A stretch of DNA of 64,000 nt from the NCBI GenBank assembly GCA_029821755.1, contig JALGSV010000009.1, positions 62,001 to 126,000 on the forward strand. Reading direction: 5' to 3'. Position numbers and translations under genes: made by a program. Source of the stretch: Candidatus Zipacnadum vermilionense (GTDB lineage Bacteria > Armatimonadota > Zipacnadia > Zipacnadales > Zipacnadaceae). Below, piece after piece: positions 42,188 through 50,200 of this stretch (the stretch's first letter is position 1; each line of letters opens with the position of its first letter). Under the pieces are notes generated by a model. The model saw only the letters and a program-made list of their open reading frames with translations, was not told the origin of the DNA and made no database searches.

Positions 42188-43336
42188 ATGATCGCTCCCC
42201 ATGGAGGAACGCTCGTTAACCGGGTTGTCCCGGAAGCCAAATTGGCCGCGGCGGTGGAGAAGGCCAAGTCCCTGCCCCGTCTCGTTATCAACCACGATCT
42301 GGCTCGCGACGCCCAGAATATCGCGCGCGGCGTTTTCAGTCCCCTGACCGGTTTCATCGGGAAAGCCGACTTTGAATCGATCATGGACAGCGACCGGCTG
42401 ATCTCCGGAGTGGCCTTTACTATCCCCATCATGCTAGATGTGCCGGCCGCCGATACGGTGGCCGCGGGCGAGATCGCCCTATATGACGAGGCCAACCCCG
42501 AGACGCCGCTGGCCATCATGGAGGTCCAGGACATCTTCGCCTGGGACAAAGACGCGGCGGCGCAACAGGTTTTTGGCACCACCGATACCGCGCATCCGGG
42601 CGTGGCGGGGTATGGCGAGCGCGGCGATTTCCTGGTGGGCGGGCCGCTGAGCCTGCTGGACAACGACCGCGGGCCGCATGCGGCGTCGAACCTGTTCCCG
42701 GCTGAGACGCGTAAGGTGTTCGAGGACCGAGGCTGGAAGACCGTGGTGGCCTTCCAGACTCGCAACGTCCCTCACGCCGGGCATGAGGGCCTGCAGAAGA
42801 CAGTGCTGGGGCTGTGCGATGGGCTGCTGATTCACCCGATCATCGGGAAGAAGAAGGCGGGGGACTTCCGCGACGAGGTCATCCTCGAGGCGTACAAGGT
42901 CCTAATCCAGAACTACTTCAACCCGGAACGGGTGTTTCTTAACATCCTGCCGACCGAAATGCGCTACGCGGGGCCGAAAGAGGCCATCATGCACGCCATC
43001 ATGCGCAAGAACTATGGCTGCACGCACATCATCATCGGCCGGGACCATGCGGGGGTAGGCAAGTTCTACGGGGAGGAAGACGCCATTGAGATCTTCGCGC
43101 GCTTCCCGGACCTGGAGATCCAGCCCATCATGATCCGGGGGGACTTCTGGTACTGCAAGCGCTGCGCGCAGGTGGCCAGCGACCGGACCTGCCCGCATGG
43201 CGAAGAGGAGCAGATCCCCTTCAGCGGGACGATCATACGCAAGGGCATCACCGAGGGTGCCGCCGTGCCGCCGGAGGTCATGCGGCCGGAGGTCCTGGAA
43301 GTCATCAAGGGCTTCGCGAAGCCGTTTGTAGAGTAG
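42188..43336 (+). CDS. sat: Sulfate adenylyltransferase (ATP sulfurylase)
   Basis: A 382-aa homo-oligomer-type ATP sulfurylase that forms adenylyl sulfate (APS) from ATP and sulfate. The HxGH-type active-site motif is QTRNVPHAGHE at 190-200, and the second nucleotide motif is GRDHAG at 284-289. A CKRC...CPHG cysteine cluster near the C-terminus (EEEQIPFSGT follows) is usual in this branch. There is no fused APS kinase domain; that is a separate gene two positions on. The start is set by AGGAGG eight bases before the ATG. With cysC it makes PAPS, for assimilation or for sulfation. Confidence 0.95.
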   Translation: MIAPHGGTLVNRVVPEAKLAAAVEKAKSLPRLVINHDLARDAQNIARGVFSPLTGFIGKADFESIMDSDRLISGVAFTIPIMLDVPAADTVAAGEIALYDEANPETPLAIMEVQDIFAWDKDAAAQQVFGTTDTAHPGVAGYGERGDFLVGGPLSLLDNDRGPHAASNLFPAETRKVFEDRGWKTVVAFQTRNVPHAGHEGLQKTVLGLCDGLLIHPIIGKKKAGDFRDEVILEAYKVLIQNYFNPERVFLNILPTEMRYAGPKEAIMHAIMRKNYGCTHIIIGRDHAGVGKFYGEEDAIEIFARFPDLEIQPIMIRGDFWYCKRCAQVASDRTCPHGEEEQIPFSGTIIRKGITEGAAVPPEVMRPEVLEVIKGFAKPFVE

Positions 43337-43363
43337 GGGCCCGCCCGGGGGCAAGGGGCTGCT

Positions 43364-43394
43364 GGGCGGGCTAGAAAGCCCGCCCCACGCGGAG
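43364..43394. repeat. Palindromic element (family B) overlapping a ribosome-binding site
   Basis: GGGCGGGCT, a short loop, AAGCCCGCCCCACGCGGAGG. The stem is a single-arm copy of the paired element near 30.1 kb. Its terminal GGAGG lies in position to serve as the ribosome-binding site of the phosphodiesterase gene. Confidence 0.65.
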
Positions 43395-43407
43395 GAATCG
43401 GACCGTC

Positions 43408-44814
43408 ATGCCTGACAAACCTTCACGAGTCGTTATCATTGGCTGGGACAGTGCGCCGCCGGGCCTGGTGTTCGGGGCGTGGGCTGACCGGCTGCCGAAT
43501 CTGAATCGCCTGCGAGAGCGGGGAGGCTGGGGGCGATTGCGGTCGAGTGATCCGCCGATAACGGTGCCAGCCTGGACCTCCATGTTGACCTCCAAGAATT
43601 CGGGGGCGCTGGGGTTCTACGGATTCCGGAATCGCCGGCCAGGCGGGTATGACACGGACTGGATCGCCACCAATGCCGCCGTGAAGTCGCCGCGGGTGTG
43701 GGACTATCTCTCGGCGGCCGGGCTGACCTGCTGCGCCCATGCCGTGCCGCAGACCTATCCGGTCAAGCCGCTCAACGGGATGCTGGTGGCGGACTTTCTC
43801 AGCCCTAGCGCCGATAGCGATTTCACCTACCCGGTGTCGCTGCGGGAGGAGTTGCACCGCGTTTGCGGCCGCTACCAGATCGATGTGGAGGGGTTCCGGA
43901 CTGAGGACAAGGCGGCGCTGCTCGAGCAGATACACCAGGTCACCGACAAGCACCACCTGGCGGTGAAGTACCTGCTGGAGCAGAAGCCTGCGGGCGGACG
44001 CGCTTGGGACTTCTTCATGAGCGTGGAGATGGGGCCGGATCGGATTCAGCACGGGTTCTGGAAGTATGTGGACCCCGCGCACCCCAAGTACGAGCCGGGC
44101 AATCCCTTCGAGACATGCATCCCCGACTACTACGCGCGCCTGGATGAGCAACTGGGCGAGGTGCTGGAGCTGGTGGGGGAGGACGCCCTGGTGATGGTGG
44201 TGTCGGACCACGGGGCCAAGGCGATGCAGGGGTCGCTGAACTTGAACGACTTCTTCATCCGGGAGGGCCTGCTGGTGCTGAACCAGGAGGTGCCGCCGGG
44301 GAGCCGACTGAAGCCGGAGGTCATTGACTGGTCGCGGACGCGGGTGTGGGGATGGGGCGGGTACTATGCGCGAATCTTTCTGAACGTGGCGGGGCGGGAG
44401 CCGCAGGGGACGATTCCGGCGAGCGACTACGAGCGGGTGCGGGACGAGGTGGCGGAGCTGATCGAGTCAATTCCCGACGACCAGGGGCGGGCGATGCAGA
44501 CCCGGGCCTACCGGCCGGCGGAGCTGTTCACCGGCGCGTACGTGGACCAGGCACCGGACCTGATGGTGTACTTCGACGATCTCAACTGGCGCGCAGGTCA
44601 AGACCTTAACAACTCGGAGCTGTACAGCTTCGATACGGAGATAGGGCCGGATGATGCGGTGCATGACTACGACGGCATCTTCGTCATGGCCGGGCCGGGG
44701 GTGGAACAAGTCGGGGAGTTGAGCGGATTGCAGTTGATGGAGGTGGCGCCGACCGTGTTGCATCATCTGGGGCAGCCGATTCCGCAGGACATGGAGGGGA
44801 AGGTTGTGCGGTGA
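43408..44814 (+). CDS. Alkaline-phosphatase-superfamily phosphodiesterase/nucleotide pyrophosphatase-like protein
   Basis: A 468-aa cytoplasmic-looking protein (no signal peptide) of the type I phosphodiesterase/nucleotide-pyrophosphatase group. Metal and nucleophile motifs are VIIGWDSAPPG (Asp14), DPPITVPAWTSMLT (Thr52 candidate nucleophile), MVVSDHGAKAMQG and the late HDYDGIFVMAG. It sits between sat and cysC and shares their promoter, so its substrate is likely a phospho- or sulfo-nucleotide or a related ester. Hydrolysis of PAP or of excess APS/PAPS is a reasonable guess but is not shown. Its ribosome-binding site is part of a dispersed repeat. Confidence 0.85.
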   Translation: MPDKPSRVVIIGWDSAPPGLVFGAWADRLPNLNRLRERGGWGRLRSSDPPITVPAWTSMLTSKNSGALGFYGFRNRRPGGYDTDWIATNAAVKSPRVWDYLSAAGLTCCAHAVPQTYPVKPLNGMLVADFLSPSADSDFTYPVSLREELHRVCGRYQIDVEGFRTEDKAALLEQIHQVTDKHHLAVKYLLEQKPAGGRAWDFFMSVEMGPDRIQHGFWKYVDPAHPKYEPGNPFETCIPDYYARLDEQLGEVLELVGEDALVMVVSDHGAKAMQGSLNLNDFFIREGLLVLNQEVPPGSRLKPEVIDWSRTRVWGWGGYYARIFLNVAGREPQGTIPASDYERVRDEVAELIESIPDDQGRAMQTRAYRPAELFTGAYVDQAPDLMVYFDDLNWRAGQDLNNSELYSFDTEIGPDDAVHDYDGIFVMAGPGVEQVGELSGLQLMEVAPTVLHHLGQPIPQDMEGKVVR

Positions 44815-44910
44815 CGTAGGGGCGGGAGGGGCGGGTACTTGGCGGGGAGCGCGTTCGTATGCGGCCCCTCCGGGAGCGCATACTCAAACATACAGCAAGG
44901 AGTGTCGCAA

Positions 44911-45441
44911 GTGGCCAACGGATGTGTGATGTGGATTACGGGTATCTCCTCTTCGGGGAAGTCGACCATTGCCGGGGAGGTAGAGCAGAAGCTGCGGGAG
45001 CTGGGGGTGCCGGTGGAGAATCTGGATGCGGATGAGGTGCGGGCTAACCTGAGCCCGAACCTGGGCTTCACCGAGGAAGCCATCGACGAGAACACCAAGC
45101 GGCTAGCGTGGATGGGCAAGATGCTGAGCAAGCACGGCGTGAACGTGCTAGTCGCGGCCGTCTCGCCGCGGCAGCGGCACCGGGATCGGGCGCGGGAGTG
45201 GTGCCCGAATTTCATGGAAGTGCAGTTGGTCTGCCCGCTGGAGACGTGCCAGGAGCGGGACCCGAAGGGCCTGTACGCGCGGGCTGCACGGGGCGAGATC
45301 AACGACATCGCCGGGATGCATACGCCGTATGAGCAAGCGGAAAACGCGGAGGTCGTCGTGCGGACGCACGAGACCACCCCGGAGGAAGCCACGCAGGCCG
45401 TGCTGGATAAGGCCAAGGAGATGGGGTTCATCCCCGCTTAG
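44911..45441 (+). CDS. cysC: Adenylylsulfate kinase (APS kinase)
   Basis: A 176-aa kinase that phosphorylates APS to PAPS. The P-loop is ITGISSSGKST, the substrate motif LDADEVRANLSPNLGFTEE (usually LDGD, here LDAD), and the lid DPKGLYARAARGEINDIAGM. The GTG start is set by AAGGAG eight bases upstream; an in-frame ATG at WITG is two codons before the P-loop strand and less likely. It ends the sat operon, and a strong bidirectional terminator follows its stop. No PAPS reductase or sulfotransferase is in the window. Confidence 0.93.
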   Translation: MANGCVMWITGISSSGKSTIAGEVEQKLRELGVPVENLDADEVRANLSPNLGFTEEAIDENTKRLAWMGKMLSKHGVNVLVAAVSPRQRHRDRAREWCPNFMEVQLVCPLETCQERDPKGLYARAARGEINDIAGMHTPYEQAENAEVVVRTHETTPEEATQAVLDKAKEMGFIPA

Positions 45442-45469
45442 GAACCAGCATAGCATAGAGATAGAAAAC

Positions 45470-45501
45470 GGAGAGAGGCCGCGAGGTCTCTCTCCCTTTT
45501 T
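45470..45501. terminator. Bidirectional intrinsic terminator
   Basis: GGAGAGAGGCC, a GCGA tetraloop, GGTCTCTCTCC form an 11-bp stem with one G-T wobble. CTTTTTG follows on the plus strand, and on the minus strand GTTTTCTAT follows the same stem. It lies between cysC and the convergent 613-aa gene and can serve both. Confidence 0.85.
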
Positions 45502-45525
45502 GTTGGGGGGAGGGGAGGCGAGGCG

Positions 45526-47367
45526 CTATTCCACCGACTTGCCGTTTACGGTCGCGAACTGGACAGATTCGGTGGCGTGGTTGAGGCGCATCTTCAGATG
45601 CGCTCCCTCGTACTCTACCTCAATCTCGCGCGTCTCGCCACCGGCGTACATGGTGCGATCGTGGGGGCTGATCTGGGCCAGTTGGCGGCGCCAGGTGGCG
45701 AAATCGCGGCCAGCAGCCTCCTCGGCAATCGCTACGAAACCGCTGCGCAGGGGCAGTAGCTCCGGCTGGGTGAACTGGCGCTCCTCGCCCTCGTAGTTGA
45801 GGTACTCCACCACTAGGTACTTCCCCCGGTGCTCGGCGCGGACGGCGGCAGTGCGGCCAGCATCGTCTAGCGCCAGCGGGAGCAAGGCCAGGAAGGCCTG
45901 GCCCTCGCGGACAAAGAGCGGCTCAGGGTGAGACATCTCCGTCGTGGCCTCGCCGATCCGGGTCTCTCCCAGCCAGACCTCGTCGGGGAGGGAGAAGTGG
46001 CAGGGAATCAAGACCTCCAGGCCGAGCTTGCGGGTGGGGGCCTGGTCCAGGCGGCGCTTGGGCCAGTAGGCGACTACGGCGAGGTTGTCGGCCTGCAGGC
46101 AGTGGCGGCGGCCCTCCTCGTGGAGCAGATCCCGGGTGGAGTTCTTCTGCAGGTCCGGGTAGTAGTTGTCCTCGCCCGGAGTCTTGTCGCCGGAGACGTA
46201 GCGAGTGAAGAGGCTGCGGGCGGGCTGAGGGCCGCCGAGCGGGCGAGCGGTGCTCGCCTTGAAGATGAAGGCGTCGTGCTGGTCGCCGTTGAGCCAGTCG
46301 CGACCGGCGGTACCGAGGGTGAAGCTGGGGGAGAGATGGGTAACCACACGGTTGGCGGCCATGGGGTAGGGCACGCCGTGCCAGGGGGCGTCGAAGCCGG
46401 CCTCGGGAGAGACAATGTCGCGGAAGAGGCCGCCCTCCGCCCAGCCAATCTCGGTGCGGGGGAGTTGCGGGTCGAGCAGGAGCGGCGCGAGGTCGTCGGG
46501 CACGTGGAACTCGGTGGCAGTATGCCAGAGGCCGTGGGCACGCATGAAGTCGACATCGCCTTCGTGGTGGATGACCAGCTCCGGACGGGGCGGGTAGAGC
46601 CAATCGAAGGAGTTGAGCGGGATGAACTCAGAGCCGAAGCAGCCCCAGAAGAGCATGTTCAGGAGAGTGACGTGGCAGACGGAGTCGGTCTCGTAGGAGC
46701 GCGAATGGGGGCCGGCGAGGCTACAGGAGGGAGCGTGCCAGTGCGGGAGTAGCTCGGCCCAGGAGCGGCGCTCGATCTCGGCGGCGGCCTCGCGGACCGT
46801 CGGGTCGGGGCTGTAGTTGACCATCTCGGCGGACATGGCCAGGGTGAGGGTGCTGTACGTAGTGCTGAGGTACTCCGAGAAGTAGTCGCGCCGCGCCAAC
46901 AGCGCCAGAGCGGAGGCGAGGACGGGCTCGGCCCCGCGGCTCCATTGCTCGTCGTTGAAGTACAGGCCGGCCAAGGCCAGGCAGGTCGCGGACATGGCCG
47001 GGAAGTTGTCGTTGAAACCGGCGAAGCGGGCGCCGCGCTCCTTGTCGAGGTATTGCTGGACGTACTGCTCCAGATGGGTGCGCAAGGCGGAGGGCATGGT
47101 CTCGCCGAAACGGACCAGGACCTGCATGCTCATGCAGGGGCAGAAGGCGCAGGGGCCCCAGGGGTCGGAGCCAAGGAGGTACTGCGCGACGGCGTCCTGG
47201 TCTACCCCCGGCACGCCCAGCCAAGCCATCGATTCCCACATGCGGGAGCGAGGGCTGTTTTCCTTCATGCTGACGCTGCGGACGTCACCAACAGTTTCAC
47301 GGTGGCGGCGGCGAAGCTGCTCACGGCGAGCGATCTGGGCGGAGACGGAGTAGTCGAGGGTGGGCAT
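45526..47367 (-). CDS. Unknown 613-aa protein, possible (alpha/alpha)-toroid enzyme
   Basis: I do not recognise a named family. The first 270 residues read as helix pairs with aromatic turns (LALAGLYFNDEQWSRG, TTYSTLTLAMSAEM), compatible with an (alpha/alpha)-toroid as in heparinase-like polysaccharide lyases or glycosidases. The second half is beta-rich, with W/H/D-rich segments (FDAPWHGVPYPMAANRVVTH, LNGDQHDAFIF). No signal peptide is seen. A Cys group CAFCPCM lies near residue 75. It follows the TauE gene by 57 bp on the same strand and faces the sulfate-activation operon. A role with sulfated glycans would fit but is only context. Confidence 0.7.
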   Translation of the reverse strand: MPTLDYSVSAQIARREQLRRRHRETVGDVRSVSMKENSPRSRMWESMAWLGVPGVDQDAVAQYLLGSDPWGPCAFCPCMSMQVLVRFGETMPSALRTHLEQYVQQYLDKERGARFAGFNDNFPAMSATCLALAGLYFNDEQWSRGAEPVLASALALLARRDYFSEYLSTTYSTLTLAMSAEMVNYSPDPTVREAAAEIERRSWAELLPHWHAPSCSLAGPHSRSYETDSVCHVTLLNMLFWGCFGSEFIPLNSFDWLYPPRPELVIHHEGDVDFMRAHGLWHTATEFHVPDDLAPLLLDPQLPRTEIGWAEGGLFRDIVSPEAGFDAPWHGVPYPMAANRVVTHLSPSFTLGTAGRDWLNGDQHDAFIFKASTARPLGGPQPARSLFTRYVSGDKTPGEDNYYPDLQKNSTRDLLHEEGRRHCLQADNLAVVAYWPKRRLDQAPTRKLGLEVLIPCHFSLPDEVWLGETRIGEATTEMSHPEPLFVREGQAFLALLPLALDDAGRTAAVRAEHRGKYLVVEYLNYEGEERQFTQPELLPLRSGFVAIAEEAAGRDFATWRRQLAQISPHDRTMYAGGETREIEVEYEGAHLKMRLNHATESVQFATVNGKSVE

Positions 47368-47424
47368 GAGGGGAGTTTCGGCGGGGAGGGGGAGGATTCC
47401 TTTGGGGAGGGGCGAGGTGGCGCA

Positions 47425-48300
47425 CTAACCGAGGAGGTTGAGCAGCGTCAGCGTGCCCAGGACTACGCAGCCCAGGCTGATGGCGCGCTGGATCCAGTGG
47501 TGGGGAAGGTGCTTAACTACGGTGACGGCCACGGGGACGGAGGCGAAAGCGCCCAGACACAGAGGAAGGGCCAGATTCCAGTTGATCGCTCCCCCGCTCT
47601 GGTAGAGAGTGACCAGGGCGGCCACGCAGGTGACGGCCTCGGCAGCCGCGGTGATGCCGACGGCAGCCTTGGAGTCGACGCCGGACAAGACCTGCCCACC
47701 GGTGACGACCGGGCCGTAGCCGCCGGCGCTCATCCCCTTGTTGAAGGCAGCCAACAGGCCGAGGCCGATGATGCGGCGGTAGGACAAACGGTTAGACAAG
47801 CGGGGGGAGATCCAGACGAAGATGCCCAGGGACAGGACGAGCACGCCCACGTAGAGCTTGACGTAGAAGGGCGGTAGATGCAGCACCAGGCGTGTGGCCA
47901 GCACAGCGCCCACAATGCCACAGGCGGCGAGCAGGTACATGACGCGGGAATGCGGGGTGTTGTGGCGGAGATCGACGTTACCGTAGTTGTGGTGCAGCAG
48001 CCCGGCGAAGACGCCGCCGACGAGTTGGGAGAACAGGGCGGCGGGGATGACCGAATGGGGGACGAAGCCGGCGGCGAGCAGCACCGGAGTGAGAGTGGTG
48101 CCGTAGCCCATGCCCATGGAAGAATCGACGGCCTCACACATGAAGGCGAACAAGGCCAGCAGGAGGAAGACGAGGGAGGTGACGGTGGGTTCGGGGCCGC
48201 CGTTGCGGCTGGCGGGCTCGTGCAGACGGAAGTAGAGCATCAAGGCCGTCACTACGACCAGGCCGAGCGCCCAGACCGCGATGCAAACCCGATGACGCAT
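47425..48300 (-). CDS. TauE/SafE-family anion exporter
   Basis: A 291-aa membrane protein with about eight helices. The family duplication is visible as SSMGMGYGTTLTPVLLAAGF near residue 62 and FNKGMSAGGYGPVVTGGQVL near residue 188, each with a GMG/SAGG loop. Members export sulfite, sulfoacetate or related organosulfur anions. Its start codon shares one base with the stop of the small RHH gene, so the pair is coupled. The sulfate-activation operon lies on the opposite strand 2 kb away, supporting a sulfur-related cargo. Confidence 0.9.
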   Translation of the reverse strand: MRHRVCIAVWALGLVVVTALMLYFRLHEPASRNGGPEPTVTSLVFLLLALFAFMCEAVDSSMGMGYGTTLTPVLLAAGFVPHSVIPAALFSQLVGGVFAGLLHHNYGNVDLRHNTPHSRVMYLLAACGIVGAVLATRLVLHLPPFYVKLYVGVLVLSLGIFVWISPRLSNRLSYRRIIGLGLLAAFNKGMSAGGYGPVVTGGQVLSGVDSKAAVGITAAAEAVTCVAALVTLYQSGGAINWNLALPLCLGAFASVPVAVTVVKHLPHHWIQRAISLGCVVLGTLTLLNLLG

Positions 48301-48524
48301 CAGAGATAGCCGAGGCTACGCAGCCTCGCTTTGACCCTCTCCAGTTCCTCGGAGCTGTAAGGCCTCGCTTCGGGCAGTTCGTGGGTAGCAGCCAGATCGC
48401 GGAGCACCGAGACGGCGAAGTCCGTAACCGAGTTGTAGCCGGTGCCCTCGATGACCTGCTGCAGCATCTCGTACAGGGGTCGTGGGATCTTGAGGGTTAC
48501 CTTGCTGTGCGGATCGCGGCTCAT
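48300..48524 (-). CDS. Small ribbon-helix-helix-like protein
   Basis: A 74-aa protein. The beta strand KVTLKIP is followed by two helices (RPLYEMLQQVIEGTG and SVTDFAVSVLRDLA), the layout of MetJ/Arc-type DNA-binding folds, with a charged tail (YSSEELERVKARLRSLGYL). The start is set by GGAGAG before the ATG. It overlaps the TauE start by one base. It may regulate the TauE run or the facing sulfate operon; a small accessory rather than DNA-binding role cannot be excluded. Confidence 0.75.
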   Translation of the reverse strand: MSRDPHSKVTLKIPRPLYEMLQQVIEGTGYNSVTDFAVSVLRDLAATHELPEARPYSSEELERVKARLRSLGYL

Positions 48525-48674
48525 GAGCGCACTCTCCAGGCACTCCTAAGGGGTGCGAGAGAGAGTGTACACTGAAACCGGAGAGGGGGTCAACCGGGGA
48601 GGGGGAGGAAGCGGGCGGGAAGGCGGGAAGCGTTAGGGTGCATGGGGCAGGGCTACCGGGAACGCGTCGCAGAG

Positions 48675-48712
48675 GGCGCGACGGGCGAGGACGCCCGTCG
48701 TACCGGGGATGA
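48675..48712. repeat. Palindromic element (family C) after gatC
   Basis: GACGGGCG-AGGA-CGCCCGTC with the tail GTACCGGGGA. This is the intergenic counterpart of the in-frame palindrome in the DNA methyltransferase gene at 33.0 kb. Confidence 0.65.
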
Positions 48713-49003
48713 CTACTCCACGATTCTGGGCACACGGAAGTACCCATCCACGCCGTCGGGGGCGTTCTGGGTGGCCTCGTCGGGGGAGAGGCTCTCCCCC
48801 ACCGCGTCCTCGCGATAGACGTTGACCAGGGGAAGGGCGTGGGAGGTGATGGGCACCTCGCTGGTGTTAAGCTGCTGCAGCTCGGCGAAGTAGTCGAGGA
48901 TGCGATTGAGCTCGCGGCCTACACGGGCCAGCTCCTCCTCGGATAGGGCCAGCTTGGCGAGGGACGCCACGTGGCGCACCTCGGCCTCGGTTATCTCAGG
49001 CAC
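48713..49003 (-). CDS. gatC: Aspartyl/glutamyl-tRNA amidotransferase subunit C
   Basis: A 96-aa GatC with the usual pattern: EAEVRHVASLAKLALSEEEL, NRILDYFAELQQLNTSEVPI and a Pro-rich end DGYFRVPRIVE. The protein stabilises the GatCAB complex that amidates mischarged Glu-tRNA(Gln) or Asp-tRNA(Asn). gatA and gatB are not next to it in the window. The start is GTG nine bases after AAGGAG. It is the last gene of a run that starts with the LapA-like protein. Confidence 0.95.
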   Translation of the reverse strand: MPEITEAEVRHVASLAKLALSEEELARVGRELNRILDYFAELQQLNTSEVPITSHALPLVNVYREDAVGESLSPDEATQNAPDGVDGYFRVPRIVE

Positions 49004-49038
49004 GGTCAGATGCTCCTTCTGGGGAGAGGGTCAGTGGG

Positions 49039-49069
49039 GAGCGTGGGCTGGAAAGCCCGCGCCACGCGG
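49039..49069. repeat. Palindromic element (family B), single-arm copy
   Basis: GCGTGGGCTGGAAAGCCCGC followed by GCCACGCGG. It lies in the gap between gatC and the upstream Pro/Ala-rich gene on the same strand. Confidence 0.6.
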
Positions 49070-49072
49070 TCA

Positions 49073-50182
49073 TCAGATTCTCTGCGGCCGTATCTTCGCT
49101 CGGTGGAGGGCGAAAGCGGTGATCCGGTAGGCCAGGAAGGCCAGGATGTAGAGGATCGCCACCAGGTAGCCCCAGCGGACGCGGCGGGAGGTGACGGTGA
49201 TCTCATAGGCCTCGCTGGCGCCGGAAAGGGTGAAAGTAGCGGTGTCCCCCTGCTTCTCCGGCGCGAGACTGGGGCCGGAGCTCATTCTGGCCGGGGCCGG
49301 CGCTTCCGAGGCAGGCATTGCAGCCGGAGCGGGCGCCCTCGACGGCGCGGGAGAAGGCGGGAGGGGCGCTGGAGCCGGCGCGGCAGCGGGAGCGGGGGCC
49401 GTCGGAGCAGGGCCCGGAGTCGCCACGCGTGGGGCAGGTGCGGTGGGAGCCGGTCTCGAGGTAGGAGCCGGAGCAGGCGCGGCGGGCGCAGCTGGAGCCG
49501 GTCTCGAGGTGGCGGCCGGAGCAGGCGCGGTGGGCGCAGCTGGAGCTGGCCTCGAGGTGGCGGCCGGAGCAGACGCGGTGGGCGCAGCTGGAGCTGGCCT
49601 CGAGGTGGCGGCCGGAGCAGGCGCGGTGGGCGCAGCTGGAGCCGGTCTCGGGGTGGGGGCCGGAGCCGGCGCGAGGCTGGGCGCGGCCGCCTGGGGCGCG
49701 GGCTTCTCCACCTTAGTCGGCTTGGCGTTGGCCTCCGTCACCGTGCCCGGCATGACGACGACATATTTAAGGATCGCCTTCCCCGGTTCCGCCTTCTCCA
49801 CTGCCGTCGCCGTCTCACTGGGCACCTGCATGGTCTCGGTCCAGGTGTAATAGGTGAAGAGGCTGAGCGGGTGGGCAACGGTGTCCTCGTACTGCAGGTT
49901 CGCGCCTTCAATCTGGGAAGCGGAGGACAGGATTACGTTCCACACCGCCTTTAGCCCCTCCCCGACCGGGGTCACCAGCCGACGGTCGGCCTCCGGCAGG
50001 GCGCGCTTGACCTGCGCCAGCACGTTGGCCCGACGCGCCTGCAGGAACTCCGCCGTCACCTCACGCTGAATCGAGCCGTCCAGATAGACGGTCGTGCGCA
50101 CCGTCGTGGACTGGGCCGACGACAGCAGCAGGAAGGGGATGATGGCCAAAGTGACCAGATGGGCGCGGGGGCACTGGCTCAC
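49073..50182 (-). CDS. Secreted Pro/Ala-rich repeat protein with C-terminal membrane anchor
   Basis: A 369-aa protein of unknown function. A signal peptide (HLVTLAIIPFLLLSSAQS) is followed by a folded domain of about 125 aa (VYLDGSIQREVTAEFLQARR...). A low-complexity Pro/Ala stalk of about 160 aa built partly from a 16-residue unit (RPAPAAPTAPAPAATS) comes next, then a short beta segment (TATFTLSGASEAYEITVTS), one transmembrane helix (GYLVAILYILAFLAYRITAF) and a basic tail. The topology is outside-facing with a stalk, like a surface-anchored adhesin or sensor. The start is GTG. It lies between the LapA-like gene and gatC. Confidence 0.78.
   Translation of the reverse strand: MSQCPRAHLVTLAIIPFLLLSSAQSTTVRTTVYLDGSIQREVTAEFLQARRANVLAQVKRALPEADRRLVTPVGEGLKAVWNVILSSASQIEGANLQYEDTVAHPLSLFTYYTWTETMQVPSETATAVEKAEPGKAILKYVVVMPGTVTEANAKPTKVEKPAPQAAAPSLAPAPAPTPRPAPAAPTAPAPAATSRPAPAAPTASAPAATSRPAPAAPTAPAPAATSRPAPAAPAAPAPAPTSRPAPTAPAPRVATPGPAPTAPAPAAAPAPAPLPPSPAPSRAPAPAAMPASEAPAPARMSSGPSLAPEKQGDTATFTLSGASEAYEITVTSRRVRWGYLVAILYILAFLAYRITAFALHRAKIRPQRI
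49453..49692 (-). repeat. Five tandem 48-bp coding repeats
   Basis: Near-identical 48-bp units recur at 49453, 49501, 49549, 49597 and 49645, encoding the 16-residue Pro/Ala unit. The outer units are more diverged than the middle ones, as expected from slippage or unequal exchange. Confidence 0.85.
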
Positions 50183-50200
50183 AGCGTTGACTCTCCCTTG

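Noticed and set aside
49453-49692. Regular 48-bp repeats as a possible CRISPR array
   Set aside because: There are no unique spacers between units, and the repeats encode a continuous Pro/Ala stalk within a gene.
48971-49954. Plus-strand Arg/Gly/Ser-rich frame
   Set aside because: Antisense of the Pro/Ala-rich repeat gene; its low complexity mirrors the 48-bp repeats.
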